Shown: one piece after another, positions 8,031-16,764 of the stretch | Position numbering within the stretch: the stretch's first letter is position 1 | How the letters are laid out: every line of letters starts with the position of its first letter | From: MWCR01 sp049325475 | GTDB taxonomy: Bacteria; Patescibacteriota; Patescibacteriia; 2-12-FULL-60-25 | Direction of reading: 5' to 3' | NCBI GenBank assembly: GCA_049325475.1 | Contig: JBMOLN010000007.1 | Span: forward strand, 620,001 to 684,000 | Length of the DNA stretch: 64,000 bases | The notes under the pieces: generated by a model | What the model was told of the DNA's origin: nothing | Databases searched by the model: none | What the model saw: only the letters and a program-made list of their open reading frames with translations | Position numbers and translations under genes: made by a program

Positions 8031-11000
8031 ATGAAACTACTCATCGCAACAGGAATCTATCCACCAGAAATCGGCGGGCCGGCCGGCTATGTTAAAGGTG
8101 TGGCGACTGAACTTGCCAACATGGGCCACGAGGTAGTAGTCATAACTTATGGCGATAATCCGGAACCGAATGACAAATATCAAATAACAAATATCAAGAG
8201 GGGTGACAGCGCCTTAGTCCGCTATGCGAAATACGCATATGAATGTTGGAAGCTCGCGCGCAAGGCGGATGTCATCTACGCACAGGGCCCAGTCTCTGAA
8301 GGATTGCCGGCTACAATCGCCGCACTTCTCGCGCGCAAACCGCTGATCATGAAAATTGTAGGGGATTATGCTTGGGAACAATACCAGCAACGTCCTACGT
8401 CCTACGTCCTACGTCCTACGTCAGAGCCACGCGGGACGATTGGGACGAGTGACGAGCGACGAGAGGTTGAGTTGTTAGATGAATTCGTAACACATCATCA
8501 CGAGGGCAAGATCAGAATCCTGGAAGCGGTGGAGCGCTGGACAGCGTCTCAAGCCAAGCAGATCATTGTGCCGTCAAAATACCTCAAGTCAATCGTCACG
8601 AAGTGGGGGATAGAACCGGCTAAAGTTAACGTGGTTTACAACAGCATTGCGCCATTGCCCTCCGCCAGTTCGCAGTCCGAGGTCCGAAGTTCGGAGCTGC
8701 AAAACAAGAAGATTGTTCTCACCGCGGTTCGTGCTGTACCTTGGAAGGGCGGAGATTTTTTATGTGATGTATTAAAAGATTTGCCGCAGGAATACGTCCT
8801 GGCTGTAGCCGGCGATGGTCCGGAGCTGGAAAATTGGAAAATACATGCGCAAGAAATCGGCGTCGCCAATCGCGTGTTGTGGCTCGGTCGCCTATCGCGC
8901 TCCGATCTCGCCAATGGCTATCGCAATGCCGACTTATTCGTCTTGGCTACAGGCTATGAAGGCTTTCCTCACGTCGTGGTCGAAGCTGCTTCGATGGGCT
9001 TACCTTGTATTGTGAGTGATAAAGGCGGTAATCCTGAAATCGCCGAGCTTTTCCCCGGTTTGGTCGCGGTCGCAGAATATCAAAACAAAGAAGCTTGGGT
9101 GGAAGCAATTCTTAACTCACCCCGCTCCTCGGCAGGCTCGGAGCACCCCTCTCTTAAATTAAGAGAGGGGTTAGGGGAGAGTTATAACCCTGGCCTGCCG
9201 GAGGAGCTTGGTTTTCAAAAAATGGTCAGCTCGACGCTAACGGTGCTTAAGTCCGCTCGTTGTCTGAACCATGATTATCAAACCGATTCTCGCTCAAATT
9301 TACCAAATTGTCTGAACCAGGATTGTCGAACCGATTCACGCTCAAATTTGCTTGATTATTCAAACCATAATATTTGTGATGTAACGTCGGAAAAATCGAG
9401 GTTCGAGGTTCGAAATTCTAAGTTCGATGTGAGCAGAGTTTTATCAATCGGGTTAGAGAAAAAGCTGTTCGAGCCCGGTAAAGTCCGCGATAGAATCATC
9501 AATCAGTTGGAGGGCTTTGATGCTGTGATCATCGTCTTTGCGAAAGAAAAGTTCGACGAGCAAATCGCGCCCAATGTGCGCGTTATCTCCACTAATTCGT
9601 GGAATAAGTTATTTTATGTAACCGACGCTTTGCTGGTCGCTTGGCGTTTGCGTAAATCCGGTTTCAACGTTGTTACTTCACAAGATCCGATGGAATGCGG
9701 TCTGGTTGCTTATTTAGCATCAAAATTATTTAAATCCGCACTCGCAATACAAGATCATGGTTATGTATTTCATGGAAATTATTTTCGCAAAGAATCCTGG
9801 CTCAACCAATTCCGCTACCTCTTCGCTCGCTTCCTCGTCGCCAAGGCCGACGCAGTCAGAGTCGTCAGCCAGCGCACAGAGGATGCGCTTATCAATCTTG
9901 GTATAGACAAGGAGAAGATCGTGCGGTTTCCGCTCGCACTGAACATAACGCCCCCTTCAATTCCCCCTCTTAACTTAAGTGGGGGAACGGAAAAACAAAG
10001 CCCCTCTCTTAGTTTAAGGGAGGGGAATGGGGAGGGTTATTTCCTGCTCGTTTGCCGCTTCGTCCCCATCAAACGCATCGACCTCGCTATCCACGCCTTC
10101 AGCATCTTCGCCAAGCAAAACCCTGATGTTAACCTCAAAATCGTTGGCGCGGGGCCGCTCGAAGATCAAATCCAACAATGGATCGCTGATTTTGATTTGC
10201 AAGGCAGGGTCGAAATTATTCCTTGGACTGAAAATCTCGGAGATCTCTATCGCGATGCTGTGGCGACTTTAATCACCTCTGACCGCGAAGGCTTTGGCAT
10301 GACGGCCGTGGAATCGCTGGCTTGCGGCACTCCGGTCATCATGACCGATGTTGGTTGTGCGCATGAAGTCGTCAAAAACGGCGAAAACGGCATCATCGTC
10401 CCTGTGGGCGACGTTATGGCAATGTCTAATGCGATGGAAAAAATGCTTTTATCAAGTACTCAGTACGCAGTACACGGTACACAGTACTCGGATCAAAGTT
10501 CCAAGTTCCATGTTCCAAGTTCTGCATTTGCGAGCGGAGCGAGCATGAACGATTTTCTGCAATCAGCTATGAGCCGCCGGCTAAGAGCTAAAAAGAAAGA
10601 GGAGGATGATTTTTGGAAGTATGCAGAGAAATCAAAATCGTCACAATCCCGTCAAATCAATTTGTTAATTTGCGTTGAAGCGGTTGATGCCAATGATCCG
10701 CTGATGGGTCACTTTACAACCTGGCTTGCCAAGGCTGCTGATGAATTTGCTAAAATAACCGTCTTGGCTTTACGGGTCGGGGAATATGATTTACCTGCAA
10801 ACATCAGCGTCCACCGCCTCAAAGAAAAGTATAGATCCGGCATAATTTCCCGACTGGAAACGTTAATTAATCTATATCGCTATTCTATTAAATTCAGAAA
10901 GCAATATAATGCAGTCTTCTCGCGCGGAGAGCCTAAATACATTATCTTTTGCGGTTGGTTGTGGCGGCTGATGGGCAAGAAGGTTGTACTATTCTTTGCA

Positions 11001-11678
11001 CATTACAAAACCAGTCGTTTGGCAAAAATCGCCAATAAAATCGCAAATGTAACAGTAACCTCCGTGCCCGAAGCGGCAATCGGACTTAAAGCGATTCCCA
11101 TCGGTCAGGCCATAGATTCGGAAAAATTTAAACCTCGCGCCATCAGTCATGATCCGCATGGTGTGAAAAAGTTTTTAGTCTTCGGCCGTGTTTCCCAAGC
11201 CAAGCGGGTCGTGGAAATTGTAGAGGCTTTCAAACAGGCAAATGTATCTGACGCGACATTGACTATAGTCGGCAAACCTTTAACAGAAGAATATGCCCAA
11301 AAAGTCAGGCAGGAAATCGCCGGCGCGGAAAGCATCAGCTGGGTCGAAGAAAGCGTTCCCTATGCAAAAGTCCCGGCGCTCTATCATGATTATGATGTGC
11401 TGATTAATGCGACACCGGGGAGTTTGGATAAGACAATCGTAGAAGCGGCGATGAGCGGACTTTTGGTCATCGCTTCGAGTAATGGATATGGCCGTTTGTT
11501 GGGAGATGAACAAAAATATCTTTGTCCGCAAAGCGTGACTGAATTATCTCAAGCTCTAACAAGAATTTGTGATACGGATGGTAAAGAACTTGAATTCATA
11601 ACCTCGGACGTCGGGTTACGAGCACAAAATGCGCATTCTCTGGCTGAAAATGTGAAGAAAATATATAATTTATTTTAA
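8031..11678 (+). CDS. Fusion of three GT4 glycosyltransferases joined by repeat-derived linkers
   Basis: 1215 residues. Domain 1 (1-~400) starts LLIATGIYPPEIGGPAGYV and has donor motif EGFPHVVVEAASMGLP near 305. Domain 2 (~470-800) has VCRFVPIKRIDLAIHAF and EGFGMTAVESLACGTPVI. Domain 3 (~870-1215) has VFGRVSQAKRVVEIVEAF and SLDKTIVEAAMSGLLVIA. All three are GT-B retaining-type enzymes. The joins at ~405-467 and ~808-845 are translated repeats (element arms 9261-9360, heptads 9397-9431, heptads 10455-10526). Further repeats lie inside domain 1 (8391-8469, 8666-8700, 9124-9207) and domain 2 (9950-10041). The start is 4 bp after a GxxExxY-element arm. Simplest reading: adjacent GT genes became one frame through inter-gene repeats lacking stops. 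Substrates unknown. Confidence 0.85.
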   Translation: MKLLIATGIYPPEIGGPAGYVKGVATELANMGHEVVVITYGDNPEPNDKYQITNIKRGDSALVRYAKYAYECWKLARKADVIYAQGPVSEGLPATIAALLARKPLIMKIVGDYAWEQYQQRPTSYVLRPTSEPRGTIGTSDERREVELLDEFVTHHHEGKIRILEAVERWTASQAKQIIVPSKYLKSIVTKWGIEPAKVNVVYNSIAPLPSASSQSEVRSSELQNKKIVLTAVRAVPWKGGDFLCDVLKDLPQEYVLAVAGDGPELENWKIHAQEIGVANRVLWLGRLSRSDLANGYRNADLFVLATGYEGFPHVVVEAASMGLPCIVSDKGGNPEIAELFPGLVAVAEYQNKEAWVEAILNSPRSSAGSEHPSLKLREGLGESYNPGLPEELGFQKMVSSTLTVLKSARCLNHDYQTDSRSNLPNCLNQDCRTDSRSNLLDYSNHNICDVTSEKSRFEVRNSKFDVSRVLSIGLEKKLFEPGKVRDRIINQLEGFDAVIIVFAKEKFDEQIAPNVRVISTNSWNKLFYVTDALLVAWRLRKSGFNVVTSQDPMECGLVAYLASKLFKSALAIQDHGYVFHGNYFRKESWLNQFRYLFARFLVAKADAVRVVSQRTEDALINLGIDKEKIVRFPLALNITPPSIPPLNLSGGTEKQSPSLSLREGNGEGYFLLVCRFVPIKRIDLAIHAFSIFAKQNPDVNLKIVGAGPLEDQIQQWIADFDLQGRVEIIPWTENLGDLYRDAVATLITSDREGFGMTAVESLACGTPVIMTDVGCAHEVVKNGENGIIVPVGDVMAMSNAMEKMLLSSTQYAVHGTQYSDQSSKFHVPSSAFASGASMNDFLQSAMSRRLRAKKKEEDDFWKYAEKSKSSQSRQINLLICVEAVDANDPLMGHFTTWLAKAADEFAKITVLALRVGEYDLPANISVHRLKEKYRSGIISRLETLINLYRYSIKFRKQYNAVFSRGEPKYIIFCGWLWRLMGKKVVLFFAHYKTSRLAKIANKIANVTVTSVPEAAIGLKAIPIGQAIDSEKFKPRAISHDPHGVKKFLVFGRVSQAKRVVEIVEAFKQANVSDATLTIVGKPLTEEYAQKVRQEIAGAESISWVEESVPYAKVPALYHDYDVLINATPGSLDKTIVEAAMSGLLVIASSNGYGRLLGDEQKYLCPQSVTELSQALTRICDTDGKELEFITSDVGLRAQNAHSLAENVKKIYNLF
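8391..8469. repeat. Heptanucleotide arrays inside GT domain 1
   Basis: Word acgtcct repeated about four times (8391-8424), then units ending in gacga (gacgatt, gggacga, gtgacga, gcgacga) up to 8469. All in 7-nt register and in frame with the protein (about residues 121-146). Confidence 0.8.
8666..8700. repeat. Heptanucleotide array inside GT domain 1
   Basis: Units cagttcg, cagtccg, aggtccg, aagttcg, gagctgc; translated as SSQSEVRSSEL (about residues 212-224). Confidence 0.7.
9124..9207. repeat. Nested palindromic element inserted in GT domain 1
   Basis: The outer inverted repeat GCTCCTCGGCAGGC / GCCTGCCGGAGGAGC encloses the perfect inner palindrome CCCCTCTCTT-AAATT-AAGAGAGGGG. It is translated as an atypical stretch (HPSLKLREGLGES) near residues 365-393. 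It resembles the intergenic families A and B. Confidence 0.75.
9261..9360 (+). repeat. Two tandem arms of the GxxExxY element inside the GT fusion
   Basis: Copies at 9261-9308 and 9309-9360 both begin TGTCTGAACC and contain ACCGATTC.CGCTCAAATTT. The second ends CTTGATTATT. They are read in frame as CLNHDYQTDSRSNLPN and CLNQDCRTDSRSNLLD, forming the linker between GT domains 1 and 2. Confidence 0.8.
9397..9431. repeat. Heptanucleotide array in the linker between GT domains 1 and 2
   Basis: Units cgaggtt, cgaggtt, cgaaatt, ctaagtt, cgatgtg; translated as RFEVRNSKFDV. Confidence 0.75.
9950..10041. repeat. Palindromic GC-rich element inside GT domain 2
   Basis: Contains CCCCCTCTTAACTTAAGTGGGGG and CCCCTCTCTTAGTTTAAGGGAGGGG followed by TGGGGAGGG. 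Translated as SIPPLNLSGGTEKQSPSLSLREGNGEG, which interrupts the domain just before the VCRFVPIKR strand. Confidence 0.75.
10455..10526. repeat. Heptanucleotide arrays in the linker between GT domains 2 and 3
   Basis: Units agtactc, agtacgc, agtacac, ggtacac, agtactc (GTAC core), then a second word aagttcc, aagttcc, atgttcc, aagttct. Both are in 7-nt period and in frame. Confidence 0.8.
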
Positions 11679-11680
11679 TT

Positions 11681-13435
11681 ATGTGTGGCATTTTAGGCTA
11701 TGTAGGGGGTTCATCGGAACAATTAGATAAAGCCGCAAAAACCATTGCTTATCGCGGTCCTGATTTTTACGGTCATTTTTGCGATGGTAATATTTGCCTG
11801 GGTCATCAGCGTTTATCGATAATCGATCTTGATTCCAGATCAAATCAGCCTTTAGCCGATACGGAAAAAACTCTCCAAATCGTCTTTAACGGTGAGATTT
11901 ATAATTATAAAACCTTAAAGCAAGAACTTTTAAGCAAGGATCTGAATTTTAATACAGAGTCAGATACGGAAGTTATTTTGAATGCATATAAAAATCATGG
12001 AGTCGAATGCATAAAAAATCTGCAGGGTATGTTTGCCTTCGGCATCTTTGACATCCCCGGTCAAAAAATTATACTCGCGCGCGACCACGCCGGCATCAAG
12101 CCCCTTTATTATTATCAAAAAGACGGGGTATTTGCCTTTGCATCAGAAATAAAAGCTCTTGTCAGCCTATTGAAGCAAAACGGGGTCAAGCTGGAGGTTG
12201 ATAAACAGTCGATAAGGCAATTTTTGATTCTCGGCTATATCCCAAGTCCATGCAGTTTGGTAAAAGATATCAAGAAACTGCCTAAATCGAGTTTTGCGAT
12301 TTATGATCTTAAAAATCAATCTTTCAATATTCAAAATTTTGAGCCATTTTACAATAAAATTACCAATCTTAATGAGTATAAAGAACTCATTGAAAAGAAA
12401 GTCTTGGACCATCTGATTGCCGATGTGCCGGTAGGCGTCTATTTTTCCGGAGGTACAGACTCGAGCTTGATCGCTGCGATTTTACATAAACACAATATTA
12501 AGCTGAAAACTTTCAGTATAGATCTTGGTAATCGCGAGGATAAATATTATTTTGATAAAATCAATTCACTGCTTAAACTCGATTCTCAAGTTATCCATTT
12601 TGGCGAAGATGAGATGCAGCAGATTTATGAACGTGTCAGCAGGTTGATTGATGAGCCGACGTGGGACAGTTCAATTTATCCTACGGCTTATATAAGCCAA
12701 ATCGCCGCAAAAGATGTTAAGGTTGTGCTTTCCGGCGAAGGAGGGGACGAGTATTTTTGGGGCTATCACAGGCATTTGGTTCTGGAGAGGATGGGCTTTG
12801 GTCATCGGTTTGCATCAAAACACTTTTTTAACATCTTCCGCTTACTGCCAACCGGCTTACGGCGCAATGCTTATCTCAAACTTGGTAGAATTCTTAATGA
12901 TGCATGGCTGTACTATCTTTCAGCCATGTCGCCGGCAATCGAATATTTAAATTACGACAGTATCACGCAGATCATCTCTAATCTGGAAGGGCAATCCACA
13001 GAACCGGTTTATCTGGACCGTGATTTTTATTTGGAAAATGACTTGCTAAGAAAAATCGACCTGGCAACATCATACGCCTCAATCGAAGGCAGAGTCCCTT
13101 TATTGGATTTTGATATAGTCAGAAACAGCGAATTATTTAAAGATGAGCATCTCAAGAACGGCGAACTGAAATCTTTTCTTAAAAAAATACTCACTGATTA
13201 TTTACCGGCGGATTTGGTTAACAGGAAAAAAGCCGGTTTTGGGCTGAAGGGTGATATGATTGAGCAATGTCCCAAGCTTAAGCAAGATGCGGAGAAAGGT
13301 CTTGCTTATCTGCGGGCAACGGGTCTGTTGCCCCGGCTCTCAATTTCTGAATTGCAACAAAAAAATCCGGGCTTGGTTTACGCCGCGGCCAGTTTAAAAT
13401 CAAGTCTGCAGAATTTAGGCTTTTCTCTTGATTAA
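11681..13435 (+). CDS. asnB: Asparagine synthase (glutamine-hydrolysing)-type amidotransferase
   Basis: 584 residues. It begins MCGILGY, so Cys2 can act as N-terminal nucleophile of the class II glutaminase after Met removal. The glutaminase domain spans ~2-200 (RGPD, LGHQRLSIID, NGEIYNY). The synthetase domain begins ~220 with the PP-loop SGGTDSSLIAA and GEGGDEYFWGY. The family transfers glutamine nitrogen to a carboxylate activated by ATP. It starts 2 bp after the GT fusion. Within glycan clusters such proteins (WbpS type) can amidate uronic acids; a UDP-sugar dehydrogenase sits nearby at 17738-19045. True asparagine synthesis is equally possible. It overlaps the convergent GT2 gene by 21 bp. 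Confidence 0.9.
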   Translation: MCGILGYVGGSSEQLDKAAKTIAYRGPDFYGHFCDGNICLGHQRLSIIDLDSRSNQPLADTEKTLQIVFNGEIYNYKTLKQELLSKDLNFNTESDTEVILNAYKNHGVECIKNLQGMFAFGIFDIPGQKIILARDHAGIKPLYYYQKDGVFAFASEIKALVSLLKQNGVKLEVDKQSIRQFLILGYIPSPCSLVKDIKKLPKSSFAIYDLKNQSFNIQNFEPFYNKITNLNEYKELIEKKVLDHLIADVPVGVYFSGGTDSSLIAAILHKHNIKLKTFSIDLGNREDKYYFDKINSLLKLDSQVIHFGEDEMQQIYERVSRLIDEPTWDSSIYPTAYISQIAAKDVKVVLSGEGGDEYFWGYHRHLVLERMGFGHRFASKHFFNIFRLLPTGLRRNAYLKLGRILNDAWLYYLSAMSPAIEYLNYDSITQIISNLEGQSTEPVYLDRDFYLENDLLRKIDLATSYASIEGRVPLLDFDIVRNSELFKDEHLKNGELKSFLKKILTDYLPADLVNRKKAGFGLKGDMIEQCPKLKQDAEKGLAYLRATGLLPRLSISELQQKNPGLVYAAASLKSSLQNLGFSLD

Positions 13436-14332
13436 ACCTTTAATATATTGTTTTGCGGAAAATTTAAAACTTTTTGTCAGATCAAGGAATATCCTGATTT
13501 TCTTGGCAATTGTTAAATTTTCTTTTTTAACGAACGCTGAATAGCATCTTAAATAAAATCTATCCAGAATTAAGAGCTCAAATAACGAAATTTTTAGACC
13601 TAAACGAAAACTGCTGTAAACATCCAACTCTGTATTTCCGGGGTTTAAGTATCTTTTTATGTTACTGATGCTAATATTTAAAGAAAGTTTATTTTTTTCG
13701 AGATCTCTGTTGGCGGTTGTTGAGCTTTTATGAATACGATAGAGCAACAGGGGCCTGTTTATATTGGCAAATTTCACACCTTTTTCAAACATCAACCTGC
13801 TCCAGAGTTCATAATCCTGGGAATTGGGAAACGATGTATTGTATGGATTTGATTTAAAAACCTCCGCCCGAGCCATCACGCTGGGATGGATCATGGGGTT
13901 GGAAAACAGCATTTTCCATTTTATGCGTAAATGGTCGCTTATAGCTTTATATGGCCTTATTTTTTTGCCATTCTCATCAATAATTAACGCAGCCGTGCCA
14001 ACAATATCTATCTCCGGATTTTTTTCTAAAAACTTCTCCTGCTCATCAAATCTACCGGGGAGGCAAATATCATCAGCGTCCATCCGGGCTATATATTTAT
14101 TTTTTGCCATTTGGATGGCTTTGTTTAATGAAGCGGGTAATTTGAGATTTTCACTGTTCCTAATCAGATTAATGCCAGGTGTTTCGGTTAAAATCTTTGA
14201 AGAACTGTCAGTTGATGCATCGTCAATCACAAGCCACTCATCGTCGGGGTTGAGTTGGGGGAGAATGCTATTTATACAGAGAGGTAAGTATTTTTCTGTG
14301 TTATAGACTGAAGTAACTATTGTTTTCGGCAT
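13415..14332 (-). CDS. GT2-family glycosyltransferase
   Basis: About 305 residues from the ATG at 14332 (MPKTIVTSVYN); an in-frame start at 14368 would overlap the upstream gene by 34 bp, so it is less likely. GT-A fold signatures: TSVYNTEKYLPLCINSIL at the N-terminus, the Asp pair in LVIDDASTDSS, and the metal-binding DxD as ARMDADDIC near residue 90. The C-terminal third is basic and amphipathic, as in membrane-associated GT2 enzymes. Last gene of the AT-rich minus-strand operon; starts 2 bp after the methyltransferase stop. Confidence 0.85.
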   Translation of the reverse strand: MPKTIVTSVYNTEKYLPLCINSILPQLNPDDEWLVIDDASTDSSSKILTETPGINLIRNSENLKLPASLNKAIQMAKNKYIARMDADDICLPGRFDEQEKFLEKNPEIDIVGTAALIIDENGKKIRPYKAISDHLRIKWKMLFSNPMIHPSVMARAEVFKSNPYNTSFPNSQDYELWSRLMFEKGVKFANINRPLLLYRIHKSSTTANRDLEKNKLSLNISISNIKRYLNPGNTELDVYSSFRLGLKISLFELLILDRFYLRCYSAFVKKENLTIAKKIRIFLDLTKSFKFSAKQYIKGLIKRKA

Positions 14333-14334
14333 TT

Positions 14335-15105
14335 TTAAGCTAACTTGCATTTTATCAATGTATGCCAACCAAGATTTTTTTCTAATACTTTAAACATCTC
14401 AGTAGGCATTACTTCAAACCAAGGCTGCCTATTATAAATATATTTTTTATAATCCTCAACAATGTAAGGAAATATGTGATCTTGTTTTAACTCTGTAATC
14501 TTAAAATCCTGTAAAAGTTGTTTAATATCCTCATATGAGTATGTATAAGCAATAGGACAACCATACTGTGCCTCTGGTTGATCAAAACCAGCCTCAATCA
14601 TAAAGCTCTTCCAGGAATTTTTTGCATACAACATAAGTCTGAATTCTGAATTTTCGCTCATAAAGGTTTTTGCTTTTTCAATAACTTGTTCAGGGCTAGG
14701 CGTGTGATGAATAACTCCAAATGAATAAATTAAATCAAATATTTGATTTGGGATTATTTCATCAATATTTTCAGCATTACCAAGAAAAAAATTACCCCTC
14801 AAACCATAAACATCGAATCTTTTTTTTGCAATCTCTAATGATTCGCTGGATAATTCTAGTCCATAATAATCAGCTCCATACCTTGCGAAGTTAACTGCGT
14901 CGGTGCCGATTCCACATCCAATCTCTAAAACTTTTTTTCCATTCCATCGCGGAAATTCAGCGAAATCCATTATGTGAGGTTCTACAAAGTACTTCCTTTT
15001 TTCAACTTCATCAAAGAATTCCTTTGTTCCAATTGTTTTCGCTGAATGCTTGATGTTGCAAGGGCGGCTATCCCAAAAATTTTTTACTTCATCAACAGTT
15101 GGCAT
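14335..15105 (-). CDS. Class I SAM-dependent methyltransferase
   Basis: 256 residues. SAM-binding motif I is VLEIGCGIGTDAVNFA near residues 55-70. The acidic residue binding the ribose is in YGLELS; motif IV/post-I appears as DLIYSFGVIHHTPSPEQVI. Typical of Methyltransf_11-like small-molecule methyltransferases that act on sugars in glycan clusters. It lies in the AT-rich operon, with 73 bp without features to the upstream gene. The substrate cannot be told. Confidence 0.8.
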   Translation of the reverse strand: MPTVDEVKNFWDSRPCNIKHSAKTIGTKEFFDEVEKRKYFVEPHIMDFAEFPRWNGKKVLEIGCGIGTDAVNFARYGADYYGLELSSESLEIAKKRFDVYGLRGNFFLGNAENIDEIIPNQIFDLIYSFGVIHHTPSPEQVIEKAKTFMSENSEFRLMLYAKNSWKSFMIEAGFDQPEAQYGCPIAYTYSYEDIKQLLQDFKITELKQDHIFPYIVEDYKKYIYNRQPWFEVMPTEMFKVLEKNLGWHTLIKCKLA

Positions 15106-15178
15106 ATAATCTTGTTTTAAAGTATTTGTTTTATATTAAGGCATCTACGGTCTTAAATAAAATTTTATGCATAATTAA

Positions 15179-16054
15179 TTACATTCTGATCCAATTAGAA
15201 AGATACAATCCCACGGTGTCGTACTGATTGTTACTTAACCAGGTTTTTGGTGCAATTACATTTTTGTTTACTTCTTGCCCAAGCCAGGCCCCCCACCAAC
15301 TAAATGTGCTGTTTGCGATGATGTGGTTGCTACATGCTGCCATCAGAGATAGTTCCTGAAAATCAGTAAGGTTGCTGTCGATGGCAAATTCATGTGAAAT
15401 ATCCGGTTTATAGTTATTTTTTACCCACTCGGGATCGTTAGTAAAGATAATCGCATGCGCACCACCTCCCAAACTATCATTGATATAGTTCAGCGCATCG
15501 TAATAGTATTGAATCGGAGGAACCCCATACATTGGCTTGCTTAACTGGTCTTCTCCGCGTCTAAAATGTATAGCAACTGATTTTTGCGTATTAGCACGCT
15601 TGAAAACGTCTGTGTTTTCAATGTTAAAATCTACTTTTAAGGTAAATTCATTTAGCAACTCATTGCGGATTTCTTTAAAATATCTTTCATTTTGCCAATA
15701 GCCATTAAGATAAACAGTTTCATTTTTATCAGTATCTAAAAATCCCGGAATAAATTTAAAATATTCACTAGGCTTTTCAAGTCGGTATGTTCTGTTTTTT
15801 ATTGATTTAATATTTTCCCATACAAGAGAGGGGGAGAATCTGGTTTCGTATTTCCTATACTTGATGGCTTCATCATCCGGCAAATAATTTTCTTGAATAT
15901 TAAATCTATCTAAAAAATACGGACGCCTGTATGTTTTAAAATCATAAGTATCCAGTACCAGCTCGGCGTTATTTTTTATTGCCATTGACCTCCCGATTGC
16001 ATATTGGAACATTTGATTGCCTAAACCGCCGACTATTTTGGTGATTATTTTCAT
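15179..16054 (-). CDS. GT11 alpha-1,2-fucosyltransferase-like enzyme
   Basis: About 291 residues from the ATG at 16054, which overlaps the upstream stop as ATGA. The N-terminus IVGGLGNQMFQYAIGRSMA is the hallmark of GT11. The donor-binding motif is AIHFRRGED near 163; the C-terminal motif NSTFSWWGAWLG is also diagnostic. GT11 enzymes transfer L-fucose from GDP-fucose. No GDP-fucose genes are in the window, but a GDP-mannose 3,5-epimerase-like gene is two genes upstream, so GDP-L-galactose is a possible donor (inference). Confidence 0.9.
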   Translation of the reverse strand: MKIITKIVGGLGNQMFQYAIGRSMAIKNNAELVLDTYDFKTYRRPYFLDRFNIQENYLPDDEAIKYRKYETRFSPSLVWENIKSIKNRTYRLEKPSEYFKFIPGFLDTDKNETVYLNGYWQNERYFKEIRNELLNEFTLKVDFNIENTDVFKRANTQKSVAIHFRRGEDQLSKPMYGVPPIQYYYDALNYINDSLGGGAHAIIFTNDPEWVKNNYKPDISHEFAIDSNLTDFQELSLMAACSNHIIANSTFSWWGAWLGQEVNKNVIAPKTWLSNNQYDTVGLYLSNWIRM

Positions 16055-16737
16055 ATTTTTGTCCAGTTTTCCCAAACAAAGTCGTATTGGTAAGTTGGTT
16101 TATGGGTCTTAGCCAACAACACCCTTAACTTATTGACTTCAAGTTGACTATTTCTATTTATTTCATGAAATTGAATTTGCATATTTATTATATCGTTGAT
16201 CATTTGGCTGTTGATTAAATCCTGAAGCAGGGGATACTCACCCCCTTCTATGTTAATCTTGATAAGATCTATATGCGTTAATCCTATCGAAGTAAAGAAT
16301 TTTGATGCCTGCACCAATTTCACTTTTTCAACATCTTCAGCTTGTCTAAACTGCGATGTGCCATCATTAAGAAGGCTGAAATTGGCTTCACCGTCTGAAT
16401 TCGATAAGCCAAATGGATAAATAATTATATCGGGATTGTTTTTAAAACGCTCTGTTAAAATTTCAACATATTTTTGAATTGGTTCAAAAATATGAACTGC
16501 ACAGCGATATCTGGAATATATATCACTAGCCCAATCACCCTTATAACCTCCAACATCAACAACAATTGAATGCTGATTTAAATCATAAACCTCTCTAAGA
16601 TTTTTAATATCCTCATCATGCAAAAACCGCATCTTGATTCTTTGATGTTCCGTCATGAGTAATGGTGCTGCTGTCCGTATCATGAAATGGCCAAGCTTCT
16701 CAAATACTTTTCCTAATAAATATTTCATCTTTGCCAT
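16051..16737 (-). CDS. FkbM-family methyltransferase
   Basis: 228 residues (ATG at 16737; a second ATG three codons in is possible). SAM motif IVVDVGGYKGDWASD near residues 57-70; later HIDLIKINIEGGEYPLLQ, the FkbM signature with Asp and Glu. FkbM proteins O-methylate hydroxyls of sugars or polyketides. Translationally coupled to the GT11 gene by a 4-nt overlap, suggesting methylation of the same glycan. Confidence 0.85.
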   Translation of the reverse strand: MAKMKYLLGKVFEKLGHFMIRTAAPLLMTEHQRIKMRFLHDEDIKNLREVYDLNQHSIVVDVGGYKGDWASDIYSRYRCAVHIFEPIQKYVEILTERFKNNPDIIIYPFGLSNSDGEANFSLLNDGTSQFRQAEDVEKVKLVQASKFFTSIGLTHIDLIKINIEGGEYPLLQDLINSQMINDIINMQIQFHEINRNSQLEVNKLRVLLAKTHKPTYQYDFVWENWTKI

Positions 16738-16764
16738 ATTACATCATTGATAATACATCTGATT

